From assembly GCF_004114535.1 (NCBI RefSeq), contig NZ_LBJC01000033.1, positions 124,001 through 188,000 of the forward strand: a DNA stretch of 64,000 nt, read 5' to 3'. The notes beneath the pieces are model-generated. The model did no database searches. It saw only the letters and a program-made list of their open reading frames with translations, and was not told the DNA's origin. The DNA is from Bradyrhizobium nanningense. GTDB taxonomy: Bacteria > Pseudomonadota > Alphaproteobacteria > Rhizobiales > Xanthobacteraceae. This document shows, one piece after another, positions 1 through 9,320 of the stretch. How positions within the stretch are numbered: the stretch's first letter is position 1; each line of letters begins with the position of its first letter. A program made the position numbers and the translations under genes.

Positions 1-2049
1 CCGCGCGATGGCGTAGACGATGCTGCGCTCGACCTCGGGACCGATCGGCGCGAATTGCGGAATGCCGTTGACGGGGTAGGCGTAGAAGTCGAACGGCAAG
101 CCGCGATTGAGCGCGGCCTTGCCGACCAGCAGCATGCCGCGGGCATCGTTGTAGCGCTGGGCGAGCTCGCCGAGGCCGGCAAGCGCCTCGGGATCGCCGT
201 TCTCGCCCATGTCGGCGAGAACAGGCACGGCCATCTCGTGCTCGTCGAGCTCGTAGAGCAGGTGCGCAGCGCGCACGATCTCCAGCCGTTCGGCGCCACG
301 CCCGCGCGGCTGGCTATTGAGCTCGATCTGCGGCAGGCCGAGCTTGGCGCGGGCGAGCTGGCCATAATAGCTGGTCGATTGCTCGGCCGCGCGCGCATAG
401 GCATTGCGCGCCTCCTGCTGGCGGCCCATCGCCTCCGCAGCGCGGCCCTGCCAATAGCCGGCACGCGCCAGCGTGGTCGGATTGACGCTGCCGACCCCGA
501 TGCGGGCAAAATGCTGCGCGGCCGTGGCGGGATCGTTGAGGAAGCGGAGCGCGATCCACCCGGCGGTGAATTCCTGCTCGGTCTTGTAGATGTCACGCGA
601 GGGCAGCGCGGCGTCGCGCGCGATCAGATAGGCGCTGCGGAACTCCTCGGTGTCGATCATCTTGCGCGCCAGCAGACGCCGCTCGATCCACCATTCATCG
701 AGATTGTGGAGCCGGCCCGGGTCCTTCGGCGCCGACAGCATGAGCTGGGCCGCCTCGGCAAATTTCTCCTCGCGGCGCAACAGCTGGATCTTGCTGAAGA
801 TGAAGCCGGGATCACTGTGCAGCTCGTGCGGCACCGCATCGAGCAGCGCGCGCGCGTTCGGCGCTTTCTTGACGGCGGCGATGCGGGCCCTGGCGAGTGC
901 GACATAGCCGGCGCCGAGGCGCCTTGCGGCGCGCAGCGCGGCCTCGTTCTCGCTGCCGTAGAGCAGGGTGTCCATCCGCGCCTTCTGATCGCCCGGCGTC
1001 AGCAGGGCGCCGAACTGGTCGAGCGCGTTGTTCTCGGTCTCCTCGGACATCGGATCGCTGCGCCAGGCTTCGCGCACCAGCCGCTCGGCGTTGGCGCGGT
1101 CGCCGCGCGCCAGCATCGCCTTGGCGAGCGTGAAGCGGCCCTTGGCGGAGATCGGAGATTCGTTCTCGAACCACGACCACGCCACGGAATCGTCGCGCCT
1201 GTCGTCCCACATTGCAGCTTCGAGACGCCGGCGCAGGAAAGTCTGCGACGGCCAGCTCGGATTGGCGGAAAGGAAGGCGCGGTAGCGCTCCACGCTCGCG
1301 CCGTTGTCCTCGCTGCGCAGGATGATCCATTCCGCGAGTTTTCGCGCGACCGGATCCGAGATGCCGGCCGCGGCATTGGTGGCGTCACCCGCCTTGCGCT
1401 TCCGCACCAGCTCGATGACGCTCTCCAGGGTCTCCTTGTCGCCCTGCGAGGTCGACGACGTCGCTGCGACCGCGGCCGGCACGACCGGCTTGCGCGGCGC
1501 GGCATGCTGGCGGGTCGCCGGCGCCAGCACGGGAGCTGCGGCAGCGCGCGGGGGAGGGGCGGAAGGTTTGACGGTGGCCGTCACGGCCGGCGCGGGGGCC
1601 GCTTTCGGAGGCGAACCGCTGGCCGCCGGATGTGATTTCGGCGCTGGCGCCGCTGCGGCAGGCTTGGGCTTGTCCTTCGCGGCGTCTTTGCCGGCGCTCT
1701 TGTCGATGCTCTTGCCAGCGTTCCTGCCAGTGTCCTTGCCAATATCCTTGGCCGGCTTCTTCGCAGCGTCCTTGGCCGGGGCGGCAGCTGCGCCCTTGCT
1801 CGCGCCCTTGGCTGTCTCCTTGGCTGTATCCTTCGCGGTGTCCTTGCCAGGTCCTTTGCCGGTTCCCTTGGATGAGGCCTTCGCTGCATCCCTGGCCGCC
1901 GGCTTTGCGGTGTCCTTCGCCGTGTCCTTGGCGGTTTCCGCAGGCGTCTCATTGGACTTGGCCAGGGTGGCGCTGCCGACCGACAGCCCTGCCATCAGGC
2001 ACAGGACCAGGCCGGAGGATCGCCAAACGGTGCGAGGGATTGAGGTCAC
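1..2049 (-). CDS. Soluble lytic transglycosylase, N-terminal part (runs off left edge)
   Basis: This is a periplasmic Slt70-like murein lytic transglycosylase, which cleaves peptidoglycan glycan strands with formation of 1,6-anhydro ends. The frame is open for 683 codons from a GTG at 2049, with an in-frame stop seven codons upstream, so the start is well fixed. A signal peptide covers residues 1-30. A Lys/Ala/Asp low-complexity linker (about 38-130) and a Pro/Ala-rich stretch follow, then a helical superhelical U-domain with tetratricopeptide-like repeats. The last visible residues, IGPEVERSIVYAIAR, are the entry into the SLT domain; the catalytic Glu (normally in ARQES) lies just beyond the window. 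Family assignment is strong; completeness cannot be judged. It is divergent from dapA. Confidence 0.9.
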   Translation of the reverse strand, partial: MTSIPRTVWRSSGLVLCLMAGLSVGSATLAKSNETPAETAKDTAKDTAKPAARDAAKASSKGTGKGPGKDTAKDTAKETAKGASKGAAAAPAKDAAKKPAKDIGKDTGRNAGKSIDKSAGKDAAKDKPKPAAAAPAPKSHPAASGSPPKAAPAPAVTATVKPSAPPPRAAAAPVLAPATRQHAAPRKPVVPAAVAATSSTSQGDKETLESVIELVRKRKAGDATNAAAGISDPVARKLAEWIILRSEDNGASVERYRAFLSANPSWPSQTFLRRRLEAAMWDDRRDDSVAWSWFENESPISAKGRFTLAKAMLARGDRANAERLVREAWRSDPMSEETENNALDQFGALLTPGDQKARMDTLLYGSENEAALRAARRLGAGYVALARARIAAVKKAPNARALLDAVPHELHSDPGFIFSKIQLLRREEKFAEAAQLMLSAPKDPGRLHNLDEWWIERRLLARKMIDTEEFRSAYLIARDAALPSRDIYKTEQEFTAGWIALRFLNDPATAAQHFARIGVGSVNPTTLARAGYWQGRAAEAMGRQQEARNAYARAAEQSTSYYGQLARAKLGLPQIELNSQPRGRGAERLEIVRAAHLLYELDEHEMAVPVLADMGENGDPEALAGLGELAQRYNDARGMLLVGKAALNRGLPFDFYAYPVNGIPQFAPIGPEVERSIVYAIAR
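1660..1938 (-). repeat. Degenerate KDTAK-type coding repeat in the transglycosylase linker
   Basis: The linker of about 90 residues is built almost only of Lys, Ala, Asp, Gly and Thr, with repeated units of the form AKDTAK, AKDAAK and GKDTG. The DNA shows the matching imperfect array of the trinucleotides for Ala, Lys and Asp, seen on the plus strand as repeated tccttggc/tccttcgc words. It is likely a flexible, positively charged spacer that could sit in the peptidoglycan layer; that role is inferred. Such arrays can change length by slippage. Confidence 0.75.
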
Positions 2050-2274
2050 GGGTTTCGTCGCCCCGAATCAGTCAAGTGGCTCAAGATCTAGCTGTATTTG
2101 ATTGAATATGCGGACAAAATACCAACAGCCGCTTACTTCGGGCCCATTTGCACCATCACCACGGCAAAATCGCGGCCTAAACGGTGTGTCACCGGGCTGC
2201 GGGTCTTTTACCGGCGGGATAGACCCGATATGAATGGCGCTTGCTCAAGAGATAGCCGCGCACGGAGGAAGTCC

Positions 2275-3165
2275 ATGGCAGCCAAGACGAAATTCCGGGG
2301 GTCGTTCACCGCCTTGGTCACGCCGTTCAAGAACGGCTCGCTGGACGAGGCCGCCTTCCGCTCGCTGGTCAACTGGCAGATTTCCGAGGGCACCAACGGC
2401 CTTGTCCCGGTCGGCACCACCGGCGAGAGCCCGACGCTGAGCCATGACGAGCACAAGAAGGTGGTCGAATGGTGCATCGCTGAAGCCAAGGGCCGCGTGC
2501 CTGTTATCGCGGGGGCCGGCTCCAACTCGACCAAGGAGGCGATCGAGCTCTCCCAGCACGCCGAGAAGGCGGGCGCTGATGCCGTGCTGGTGGTGACGCC
2601 CTATTACAACAAGCCGACCCAGGAAGGCATGTACCAGCACTTCAAGGCGATCAACGACGCGATCGGGATTCCGATCATCATCTACAACATCCCGCCGCGC
2701 TCGGTGATCGACATGTCGGTCGATACCATGAAGCGGCTGTGGGAGCTGAAGAACATCGCCGGCGTCAAGGACGCCACCGCCAGCATGGTGCGCGTGTCGC
2801 AGCAGCGCGCAGCGATGGGCGAGGAGTTCAATCAGCTCTCCGGTGAGGACGCCACCATTCTCGGCTACATGGCTCATGGCGGCCACGGCTGCATCTCCGT
2901 CACCTCGAACGTCGCGCCGCGTCTGTGCTCGGAGTTCCACATCGCCTGGCAGAAGGGCGACCACGCCACCGCCTTGAAGCTGCACGACAAGCTGATGCCG
3001 CTGCACAACAACCTCTTCATCGAGAGCAATCCGGCGCCGATCAAGTATGCGATGTCGCTGCTCGGCAAGCTGGACGAGACGCTGCGGCTGCCGATGGTGC
3101 CGGTTTCCGAGCCGACCCGCGTTGCGGTGCGCAGCGCCATGGTCCACGCTGGCCTGATCAACTGA
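2275..3165 (+). CDS. dapA: 4-hydroxy-tetrahydrodipicolinate synthase
   Basis: DapA condenses pyruvate with aspartate semialdehyde in the cytoplasm, the first step of the diaminopimelate/lysine branch. The protein has 296 residues, the usual length, as one TIM barrel. The active site is visible: the VGTTGE loop around Thr48-Thr49, Tyr137 in IIYN and the Schiff-base Lys165 in AGVKDAT. The start at 2275 is chosen because GGAGGA lies six bases upstream and the protein begins at the family's usual N-terminus; the open frame extends further upstream, without support. Neighbours downstream on the same strand are mscL and smpB. Confidence 0.97.
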   Translation: MAAKTKFRGSFTALVTPFKNGSLDEAAFRSLVNWQISEGTNGLVPVGTTGESPTLSHDEHKKVVEWCIAEAKGRVPVIAGAGSNSTKEAIELSQHAEKAGADAVLVVTPYYNKPTQEGMYQHFKAINDAIGIPIIIYNIPPRSVIDMSVDTMKRLWELKNIAGVKDATASMVRVSQQRAAMGEEFNQLSGEDATILGYMAHGGHGCISVTSNVAPRLCSEFHIAWQKGDHATALKLHDKLMPLHNNLFIESNPAPIKYAMSLLGKLDETLRLPMVPVSEPTRVAVRSAMVHAGLIN

Positions 3166-3191
3166 GGCGCCAGCTTATCGGGAGTCCGTTC

Positions 3192-3632
3192 ATGAGCGTC
3201 GACGACAAGGGTAGACTGATGCTCAGGGAGTTCCGTGAGTTCGCCATGAAGGGCAATGTCGTCGATCTCGCGGTCGGCGTCATCATCGGTGCGGCTTTCG
3301 GCGCCATCGTCACGTCGCTGGTCGGCGACGTCATCATGCCGATCATCGGCGCCGTCACCGGTGGTCTCGACTTCTCGAACCACTTCATCCCCTTGTCGAA
3401 GGCGGTTACCGCCACCAACTTAGCGGATGCGAAAAAGCAAGGCGCCGTCCTTGCTTACGGCAGCTTCCTGACGCTGACGATCAACTTCGTCATCGTCGCC
3501 TTCGTGCTGTTCCTGGTGATCCGCGCCATGAATGCGCTGAAGCGCAAGGAGGAGGCGGCACCTGTCGCGCCGCCGAAGCCATCGGCCGAGGTCGAGCTGC
3601 TGACCGAAATTCGCGACCTCCTCAAGAAGTGA
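3192..3632 (+). CDS. mscL: Large-conductance mechanosensitive channel
   Basis: MscL forms a homopentameric inner-membrane pore that opens under membrane tension and releases solutes during hypo-osmotic shock. The protein has 146 residues. It shows the short amphipathic N-terminus ([20 protein letters not shown]), the Gly/Ala-rich pore helix TM1, a periplasmic loop with a conserved PLS segment, TM2 around residues 90-110 and the charged cytoplasmic helix ending in [11 protein letters not shown]. The start at 3192 has GGGAG upstream; an internal ATG at 3219 would also keep the whole channel. It sits 26 bases after dapA and may be co-transcribed with it. Confidence 0.96.
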   Translation: MSVDDKGRLMLREFREFAMKGNVVDLAVGVIIGAAFGAIVTSLVGDVIMPIIGAVTGGLDFSNHFIPLSKAVTATNLADAKKQGAVLAYGSFLTLTINFVIVAFVLFLVIRAMNALKRKEEAAPVAPPKPSAEVELLTEIRDLLKK

Positions 3633-3691
3633 CGCGCGCGCTTCATCCGAACTGTTAGCTTTGCTGCGCATCTCGATCGGGTTTGCTTCTC

Positions 3692-4165
3692 ATGGCCGAT
3701 AAAAACGAACGTCCAATCAAGGTCATGGCAGAGAATCGCAAGGCCCGCTTCAACTATGCGATCGAGGACACGATCGAGGCGGGCATCGCGCTGACCGGCA
3801 CCGAGGTCAAGTCGATCCGTAACGGCAAGAGCACGATCGCGGAATCCTACGCCGATTCCAAGGACGGCGAGATCTGGCTGATCAACGCCACCATTCCCGA
3901 ATATCTCCAGGGCAATCGCTTCAATCACGAGCCCAAGCGGCCGCGGAAACTGCTGCTCCATCGCCGGCAGATCAACAAGCTGATGGGCGCCGTCGATCGC
4001 GAGGGGATGACGCTGATCCCGCTCAAGCTCTATTTCAACGAGCGCGGTCGAGCCAAATTGCAGCTGGCGGTTGCAAAGGGCAAGAAGCTGCACGACAAGC
4101 GCGAGACCGAGAAGAAGCGCGACTGGAGTCGCGAGAAGGGCCGCCTGATGCGGGCGAGGGGATAG
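3692..4165 (+). CDS. smpB: SsrA-binding protein SmpB
   Basis: SmpB binds tmRNA and delivers it to stalled ribosomes for trans-translation. At 157 residues it has the family length, with the hallmark GTEVKSIR strand, the INATIPEY segment, the [12 protein letters not shown] strand and the basic tail [15 protein letters not shown], which folds into a helix in the mRNA channel. The ATG at 3692 gives the standard N-terminus; a TTG nine bases upstream in frame is less likely. The peroxiredoxin gene follows after four bases, so the two are probably one transcript. Confidence 0.97.
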   Translation: MADKNERPIKVMAENRKARFNYAIEDTIEAGIALTGTEVKSIRNGKSTIAESYADSKDGEIWLINATIPEYLQGNRFNHEPKRPRKLLLHRRQINKLMGAVDREGMTLIPLKLYFNERGRAKLQLAVAKGKKLHDKRETEKKRDWSREKGRLMRARG

Positions 4166-4169
4166 CGCG

Positions 4170-4751
4170 ATGTCTCAGAAGAACCTGCTCGAGGTCGACT
4201 GGAGCCAGATTCCGGCGCCCGCCGATGATGGCGGTGCGGCGCATCTGACGGGCATGAAGCTGCCCCCGATCGGCCTGCTCGCGACCAACGACACCTCGGT
4301 GACGCTGTCGGCGCTGCGCGGCCGGACCGTGGTGTTCGCCTATCCGCGCACGGGCGAGCCCGGCAAGATCTCGCTGGTGGACGATTGGGACATGATCCCG
4401 GGCGCGCGGGGTTGCACGCCGCAGACATGTGCGTATCGCGATCTGTTCGCCGAGCTGAAGGCCGCCGGCGCCGCCCACGTGTTCGGCCTCTCGACCCAGA
4501 GCAACGACTACCAGACCGAGATGGCCTCACGGCTGCATCTGCCGTTCCCGGTGCTGTCGGACGACAAGCTGGCGCTGACGCACGCGTTGAAGCTGCCGAC
4601 CATGGCGGTCGCGGGCCTGACGCTGATCAAGCGCCTCGCGCTGATCATCGACGACGCCAGCATCACGCATGTGTTCTATCCGGTGTTTCCGCCCGACCGG
4701 AACGCCGGCGACGTCCTGGACTGGCTGAAGGCCAATCCGGCCAAGGCCTGA
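4170..4751 (+). CDS. Peroxiredoxin (AhpC/TSA, BCP-like)
   Basis: This 193-residue thioredoxin-fold protein is a thiol peroxidase that reduces hydrogen peroxide or organic hydroperoxides. The strand VVFAYPRTG is followed by GCTPQTCAYRD, placing the peroxidatic Cys82 and a likely resolving Cys87 five residues apart as in alpha-type bacterioferritin comigratory proteins. The later SDDKLAL and VFYPVFPP segments also fit the family. It starts four bases after smpB. The electron donor (thioredoxin or other) is not shown by the sequence. Confidence 0.9.
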   Translation: MSQKNLLEVDWSQIPAPADDGGAAHLTGMKLPPIGLLATNDTSVTLSALRGRTVVFAYPRTGEPGKISLVDDWDMIPGARGCTPQTCAYRDLFAELKAAGAAHVFGLSTQSNDYQTEMASRLHLPFPVLSDDKLALTHALKLPTMAVAGLTLIKRLALIIDDASITHVFYPVFPPDRNAGDVLDWLKANPAKA

Positions 4752-4760
4752 ACCAGAGCG

Positions 4761-5435
4761 CTAATCGAGGTCCGCCTTCACCTTCGCGAACACCGACCGG
4801 AACATGTCCGGCGTCAGCACGCCGGTGTTCGTGTTGTAGCGCGAGCAGTGGTAGCTGTCGTAGAGCTTGAACGCGCCGGCCTGATGCACGGCGCCATGGC
4901 CGAAGGGGGCCTGAGAGGCCTTCAGCTTCAGCGGCTTGAGCACGCTGTCGTGCGCAATTCGCCCGAGCGCGATGATCGCGCGCAGCTTCGGCATCGTCTC
5001 GAGATTCGCGACCAGAAACCGCCGGCAGGTGTTGATCTCGACCGGTAGCGGCTTGTTCTGCGGCGGCACGCAATGCACGGCATTGGCGATCCGGCAGTCG
5101 ATCAGCTTCAGGCCATCATCGGGACGCGCCTGATAGGTGCCTTTGGCAAATCCGTATTCGAGCAGCGTGGCGTAGAGCAGATCGCCGGCATAATCGCCGG
5201 TGAACGGCCGTCCCGTGCGGTTGGCGCCCTGCATCCCCGGCGCGAGGCCGACGATCAAAAGGCGCGCCTTGATGTCGCCGAAGGGCGCGACCGGGGCATT
5301 GTGCCACAGGGGCTCGCGTGCGCGGTTAGCCTCGCGAAAGGCCACCAGGCGCGGACAGAGCGGACAATCGCGGTCGGGAACGACGGTGGGGAGCTGGCGG
5401 CTGGACCGAACCGCCTCACTCCTCGAAGTCGTCAT
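4761..5435 (-). CDS. Uracil-DNA glycosylase, type 5 (UdgB-like)
   Basis: This 224-residue protein belongs to the iron-sulfur uracil-DNA glycosylase group and should remove uracil and some other deaminated bases from DNA. Motif A, GLAPGMQGANRTGRPFTGD, has the Ala-Pro-Gly typical of type 5 rather than the GEAPG of type 4. Motif B is HCSRYNTNTG. Cys24, Cys27, Cys122 and Cys137 are placed to bind the 4Fe-4S cluster. The start at 5435 lies inside the 3' end of the upstream NYN gene, a 20-base overlap that suggests translational coupling. It converges on the peroxiredoxin gene with a nine-base gap, with no room for a terminator. Confidence 0.92.
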   Translation of the reverse strand: MTTSRSEAVRSSRQLPTVVPDRDCPLCPRLVAFREANRAREPLWHNAPVAPFGDIKARLLIVGLAPGMQGANRTGRPFTGDYAGDLLYATLLEYGFAKGTYQARPDDGLKLIDCRIANAVHCVPPQNKPLPVEINTCRRFLVANLETMPKLRAIIALGRIAHDSVLKPLKLKASQAPFGHGAVHQAGAFKLYDSYHCSRYNTNTGVLTPDMFRSVFAKVKADLD

Positions 5436-6060
5436 CGCCCCTCGGCGCCATCGTGGTTGCGCGCTGGAGGAATTGCGGGGCGTGGTGGCGGGCCTCGCGC
5501 TCGCCGCGGTCGCGCGGGGCGGGGCGTTCGGACGGATCACGGCCAAGCTTGGACTGCAGCTCGACGAGGTCGGTGAAGACGTCGGCCTGGCGGCGCAACT
5601 CGTCGGCGATCATGGGCGGCTGGCTGGCGATGGTGGAGATCACCGTGACCCGCACGCCGCGGCGCTGCACGGCCTCGACCAGGGAGCGGAAGTCGCCGTC
5701 GCCGGAGAACAGCACCATCTGGTCGATGTGCTCGGCGAGCTCCATCGCGTCCACGGCGAGCTCGATGTCCATGTTGCCCTTGACCTTGCGGCGGCCGGAG
5801 GCGTCGATGAACTCCTTGGTCGCCTTGGTGACGACGGTGTAGCCATTGTAGTCCAGCCAGTCGATCAGCGGGCGGATCGAGGAGTATTCCTGATCCTCGA
5901 TGATGGCGGTGTAGTAGAACGCCCGGAGCAGCGTCCCGCGGCCCTGAAACTCCTTCAGCAGGCGCTTGTAATCGATGTCGAAGCCCAGAGTTTTCGCCGT
6001 CGCGTAGAGATTGGCCCCATCGATGAAGAGCGCGATCTTGTTGGTAGGAGAAGGTGACAT
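5416..6060 (-). CDS. NYN domain (LabA/DUF88 family) putative nuclease
   Basis: The 214-residue protein is an NYN-domain member of the PIN-like nuclease superfamily. The acidic metal site is visible as IALFIDGANLY near residue 14, KGNMDIELAVDAM near 95 and LFSGDGDFRSLVEA near 120. A low-complexity tail rich in Arg, Glu and Pro follows from about residue 175. Relatives act on RNA, but no substrate can be named. It overlaps the uracil-DNA glycosylase gene by 20 bases, so the pair is probably one operon transcribed away from rpoZ. Confidence 0.88.
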   Translation of the reverse strand: MSPSPTNKIALFIDGANLYATAKTLGFDIDYKRLLKEFQGRGTLLRAFYYTAIIEDQEYSSIRPLIDWLDYNGYTVVTKATKEFIDASGRRKVKGNMDIELAVDAMELAEHIDQMVLFSGDGDFRSLVEAVQRRGVRVTVISTIASQPPMIADELRRQADVFTDLVELQSKLGRDPSERPAPRDRGEREARHHAPQFLQRATTMAPRGDDDFEE

Positions 6061-6392
6061 TCAGTTTGCTCGCGTAGTGTTCGTGATTGATCGTTTTATT
6101 GTTGGCGCGGCGGCAGCTGGCCGCGCATTTCTCTAGAGTGCCGCTGAGACCCGTCGAAACCGCAAATCCGGAGAAGTCGGGGCAATCAAGGTATAGTTAT
6201 GGCCGACTTGCAAAGATCCGGCGCTGCCCTCGATGGCAGCCCGGGAAACCACCCATCCCAGCCCCAATGTGGGGGTAGCAGAGCCGTTTGGCGAGGCCAA
6301 ATCACAAATTGGCCTTGCGAAACCGGCCCCGTCCCTATAACTAGCCCCAATCATCCACATATTTCGTCCCACCCACAACGGAGCGACAGTCC
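6061..6392. other. Divergent intergenic region between the NYN gene and rpoZ
   Basis: This gap must hold the promoters of both divergent units. An AT-rich patch (around 6087-6105, tgatcgttttattgttgg) lies close to the NYN gene start, and another (6340-6375) precedes rpoZ. I see no convincing gene, RNA or long repeat. Short open frames on both strands lack ribosome binding sites. Confidence 0.5.
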
Positions 6393-6785
6393 ATGGCTCG
6401 CGTCACCGTAGAAGATTGTATCGACAAGGTCGACAACCGGTTTGACTTGGTCCTGCTGGCCGCCCACCGAGCCCGCATGATTTCGTCCGGTTCACAACTA
6501 ACGGTTGACCGCGATAACGACAAGAACCCTGTTGTGTCGTTGCGCGAAATTGCCGACACGACGATTTCGCCGGAGGACCTCCGCGAGGAGCTGGTGCACT
6601 CGCTCCAGAAGTTCGTCGAGGTCGACGAGCCCGAGCCGGATACGGTGCCGCTGATCGGTTCCGCGGGCGCGAGCGTCGATGCGGACGATACCGAGGTCGC
6701 CGTCGAGCGCATGACCGAAGAGGAGCTCCTGAAGGGTCTCGAAGGCCTCGCGCCGCCCGAGGAGCAGCCCGAGGAAGACGAGTAA
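6393..6785 (+). CDS. rpoZ: RNA polymerase omega subunit
   Basis: Omega helps fold and hold the beta' subunit of RNA polymerase. The N-terminus [20 protein letters not shown] and the following ARQ-like helix ([11 protein letters not shown]) are the conserved omega core. The 130-residue length, with a long acidic C-terminal tail (EEQPEEDE), is typical of alphaproteobacteria. It lies upstream of the (p)ppGpp synthetase gene, the classic rpoZ-spoT/rsh linkage, but is separated from it by an intrinsic terminator. Confidence 0.97.
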   Translation: MARVTVEDCIDKVDNRFDLVLLAAHRARMISSGSQLTVDRDNDKNPVVSLREIADTTISPEDLREELVHSLQKFVEVDEPEPDTVPLIGSAGASVDADDTEVAVERMTEEELLKGLEGLAPPEEQPEEDE

Positions 6786-6823
6786 ATCGTCCGTCGCGAT
6801 CGTCGACTTCTTGTGATCTTATC

Positions 6824-6857
6824 AAAGGCCCGAACCGTTGTTCGGGCCTTTGCTTTT
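6824..6857 (+). terminator. Rho-independent terminator after rpoZ
   Basis: A perfect 12-base stem (aaaggcccgaac / gttcgggccttt) with a four-base loop is followed by gctttt. It lies 38 bases after the rpoZ stop. Confidence 0.85.
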
Positions 6858-6989
6858 GCTGACGTTTTCGTGGTTACCATAGCGTTGTGGTTGGCGATGC
6901 GTCCTGTCACTGAATTGATCGGACACAAGCGCGATCGGAGCTAAGATGTATACAACGGGCAGGCCCAGGCTCGTTTGAAGGCAGGACGG

Positions 6990-9275
6990 ATGGTATATCG
7001 GCGCCGCAGATCCACGCAGATGCAGGCCGCAACCGAATCGGTTGCCGTGGCCCCGACTGCGCCGGTCGCGCGCCCGGCCAAGCCGCGCGCGCGCATGATG
7101 CGTCAATATGACCTCGTCGAGCGCGTCAGGTCCTACAATCCCAACACCAACGAAGACCTGCTGAACCGCGCCTATGTCTACGCCATGAAGGCGCATGGCT
7201 CGCAGACCCGCGCCTCGGGCGATCCGTATTTCTCGCACCCGCTCGAAGTGGCGGCGATTCTCACCGACCTGAAGCTCGACGACGCCACCATCGTGGCCGC
7301 GCTGCTCCACGACACGATCGAGGACACCGAGGCGACGCGGGCCGAGATCGATCAGATTTTCGGGCCGGAGATCGGCGCGCTGGTCGAGGGCCTGACCAAG
7401 CTGAAGCGGCTGGAACTGGTGTCGCGGGAGGCCAAGCAGGCCGAGAACCTGCGCAAATTGTTGCTGGCCATTGCCGACGATGTCCGCGTGCTTCTGGTCA
7501 AGCTCGCCGACCGTCTGCACAACATGCGTACGCTGGACTTCGTGCCGACGGAATCGCGCAGGCGCATCGCGGAGGAGACGCTCGACATCTATGCGCCGCT
7601 CGCGGGGCGCATGGGCATGCAGGAAATGCGCGAGGAGCTGGAGGATTTGTCCTTCCGCACCCTCGATCCCGAAGCCTATTCGGTGGTGATGCAGCGCCTG
7701 GACGCGCTCGCCGAACGCAACCGCAATCTGATCGGCGAGATCGAGGACCAACTGTCCAATAATTTGCGTCACAGGGGCTTGGGGGCGCGGGTCTATGGCC
7801 GCCGCAAGAAGCCGTTCTCGATCTGGACCAAGATGGAGCGCAAGTCGGTCGGCTTCGAGCAATTGTCCGACATCTTCGGCTTCCGGCTCGTCGTCAACGA
7901 CATCGAGGCCTGCTATCGCGCGCTCGGCATCGTCCACACCACCTGGCCGGTCGTGCCGGGGCGCTTCAAGGACTACATCTCGACGCCGAAGCAGAACGAC
8001 TACCGCTCGATCCACACCACGGTGATCGGCCCAGGCAACCAGCGCGTCGAGCTGCAGATCCGCACCGAGGCGATGGACCAGATCGCCGAGCGGGGTATCG
8101 CCGCGCACGTCTTCTACAAGGAAGACGTCGGCTCGCCGACCGAATTCCTCAAGCGCGAGTCGACTGCGTTCGCCTGGCTGCGCCACACCATTGGCATCCT
8201 CTCGGAGAGCGCCAATCCGGAGGAATTCCTCGAGCACACCAAGCTCGAACTGTTCCACGACCAGGTGTTCTGCTTCACCCCGAAGGGCAAGCTGATCGCG
8301 CTGCCGCGCCATGCCAACGTGATCGACTTCGCCTATGCCGTGCACACCGACGTCGGTAACAGCGCGGTCGGCTGCAAGATCAACGGCCAGTTCGCGCCGC
8401 TGTCCTCGGAGCTCCAGAACGGCGACGAGGTCGAGGTGCTGACCTCGGAAGCGCAATCGGCGCCGCCCTCGGCCTGGGAAACGCTTGCGGTCACCGGCAA
8501 GGCACGCGCCGCGATCCGCCGCGCCACGCGAACCGCGGTGCGCGATCAATATGCCGGTCTCGGCCGGCGCATCGTGGAGCGCCTGTTCGAGCGCGCCAAG
8601 ATCGAATATGCCGACGACAAGCTCAAGGGCGCGCTGCCGCGACTCGCACGGACCTCGATCGACGACGTGATGGCAGCCGTGGGGCGCGGCGAGATCAAGG
8701 CCTCCCACGTCGCACGTGCGATGTACCCCGACTACAAAGAGGAGCGCATCGCGCGCTACGGCGTCAAGAAAGGGCTTGCTGCCAAGCTCAAGGAAAAGTC
8801 GTCGGAGCAGCCGCGCAGCCCGGTCGCGATTCCGATCCGCGGCATCAATTCCGACCTGCCGATCAAGTTCGCGCCGAACGGCGGCGCCGTGCCGGGCGAT
8901 CGCATCGTCGGCATCGTCACGCCGGGCGAGGGCATTACGATCTACCCGATCCAGGCGCCGGCCCTGAAGGATTTCGAGGAGGAGCCCGAGCGCTGGCTCG
9001 ACGTCCGCTGGGACATCGAGGACTCCGCACCGCAGCGCTTCCCGGCCCGCATCAAGGTCGAGAACGTCAACGAGCCCGGCGCGCTGGCACAGATCGCGAC
9101 CGTGATCGCCGAGCATGACGGCAACATCGACAACATCAGCATGCAGCGCCGCTCACCGGACTTCACGGAAACGACGATCGATCTCGAAGTCTACGATCTG
9201 AAGCATTTGAGCGCGATTCTGGCCCAGCTGCGCGCGAAGGCGGTCGTCGCCAAAGTCGAACGTGTTAATGGATAG
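6990..9275 (+). CDS. rsh: Bifunctional (p)ppGpp synthetase/hydrolase (RelA/SpoT homologue)
   Basis: Rsh makes and degrades the alarmone (p)ppGpp. The 761-residue protein has all family domains in order: an HD hydrolase with His83 and the His107-Asp108 pair (LLHDTIED), a synthetase with PKQNDYRSIHT, a TGS domain (FCFTPKGKLIALP) and a C-terminal ACT domain. The synthetase carries RFKD (GRFKDYI), the RxKD version linked to bifunctional enzymes, rather than the ExDD of monofunctional RelA. An intact HD motif agrees with hydrolase activity. ATG 6990 is chosen for its upstream AGGA; an ATG at 7020 is possible. pdxJ follows. Confidence 0.96.
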   Translation: MVYRRRRSTQMQAATESVAVAPTAPVARPAKPRARMMRQYDLVERVRSYNPNTNEDLLNRAYVYAMKAHGSQTRASGDPYFSHPLEVAAILTDLKLDDATIVAALLHDTIEDTEATRAEIDQIFGPEIGALVEGLTKLKRLELVSREAKQAENLRKLLLAIADDVRVLLVKLADRLHNMRTLDFVPTESRRRIAEETLDIYAPLAGRMGMQEMREELEDLSFRTLDPEAYSVVMQRLDALAERNRNLIGEIEDQLSNNLRHRGLGARVYGRRKKPFSIWTKMERKSVGFEQLSDIFGFRLVVNDIEACYRALGIVHTTWPVVPGRFKDYISTPKQNDYRSIHTTVIGPGNQRVELQIRTEAMDQIAERGIAAHVFYKEDVGSPTEFLKRESTAFAWLRHTIGILSESANPEEFLEHTKLELFHDQVFCFTPKGKLIALPRHANVIDFAYAVHTDVGNSAVGCKINGQFAPLSSELQNGDEVEVLTSEAQSAPPSAWETLAVTGKARAAIRRATRTAVRDQYAGLGRRIVERLFERAKIEYADDKLKGALPRLARTSIDDVMAAVGRGEIKASHVARAMYPDYKEERIARYGVKKGLAAKLKEKSSEQPRSPVAIPIRGINSDLPIKFAPNGGAVPGDRIVGIVTPGEGITIYPIQAPALKDFEEEPERWLDVRWDIEDSAPQRFPARIKVENVNEPGALAQIATVIAEHDGNIDNISMQRRSPDFTETTIDLEVYDLKHLSAILAQLRAKAVVAKVERVNG

Positions 9276-9320
9276 GTGCATCTCGCATGCGCCGGTCCCT
9301 CTGATTCTGCGAGTCCTGAA

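Noticed and set aside
55-1635. Plus-strand frame of 526 codons at the left edge
   Set aside because: Opposite to the lytic transglycosylase reading frame, which has a signal peptide and conserved SLT entry.
6822-9116. Minus-strand open frame of 764 codons opposite rsh
   Set aside because: It is the complement frame of a conserved Rsh protein with no recognisable motif or ribosome site.
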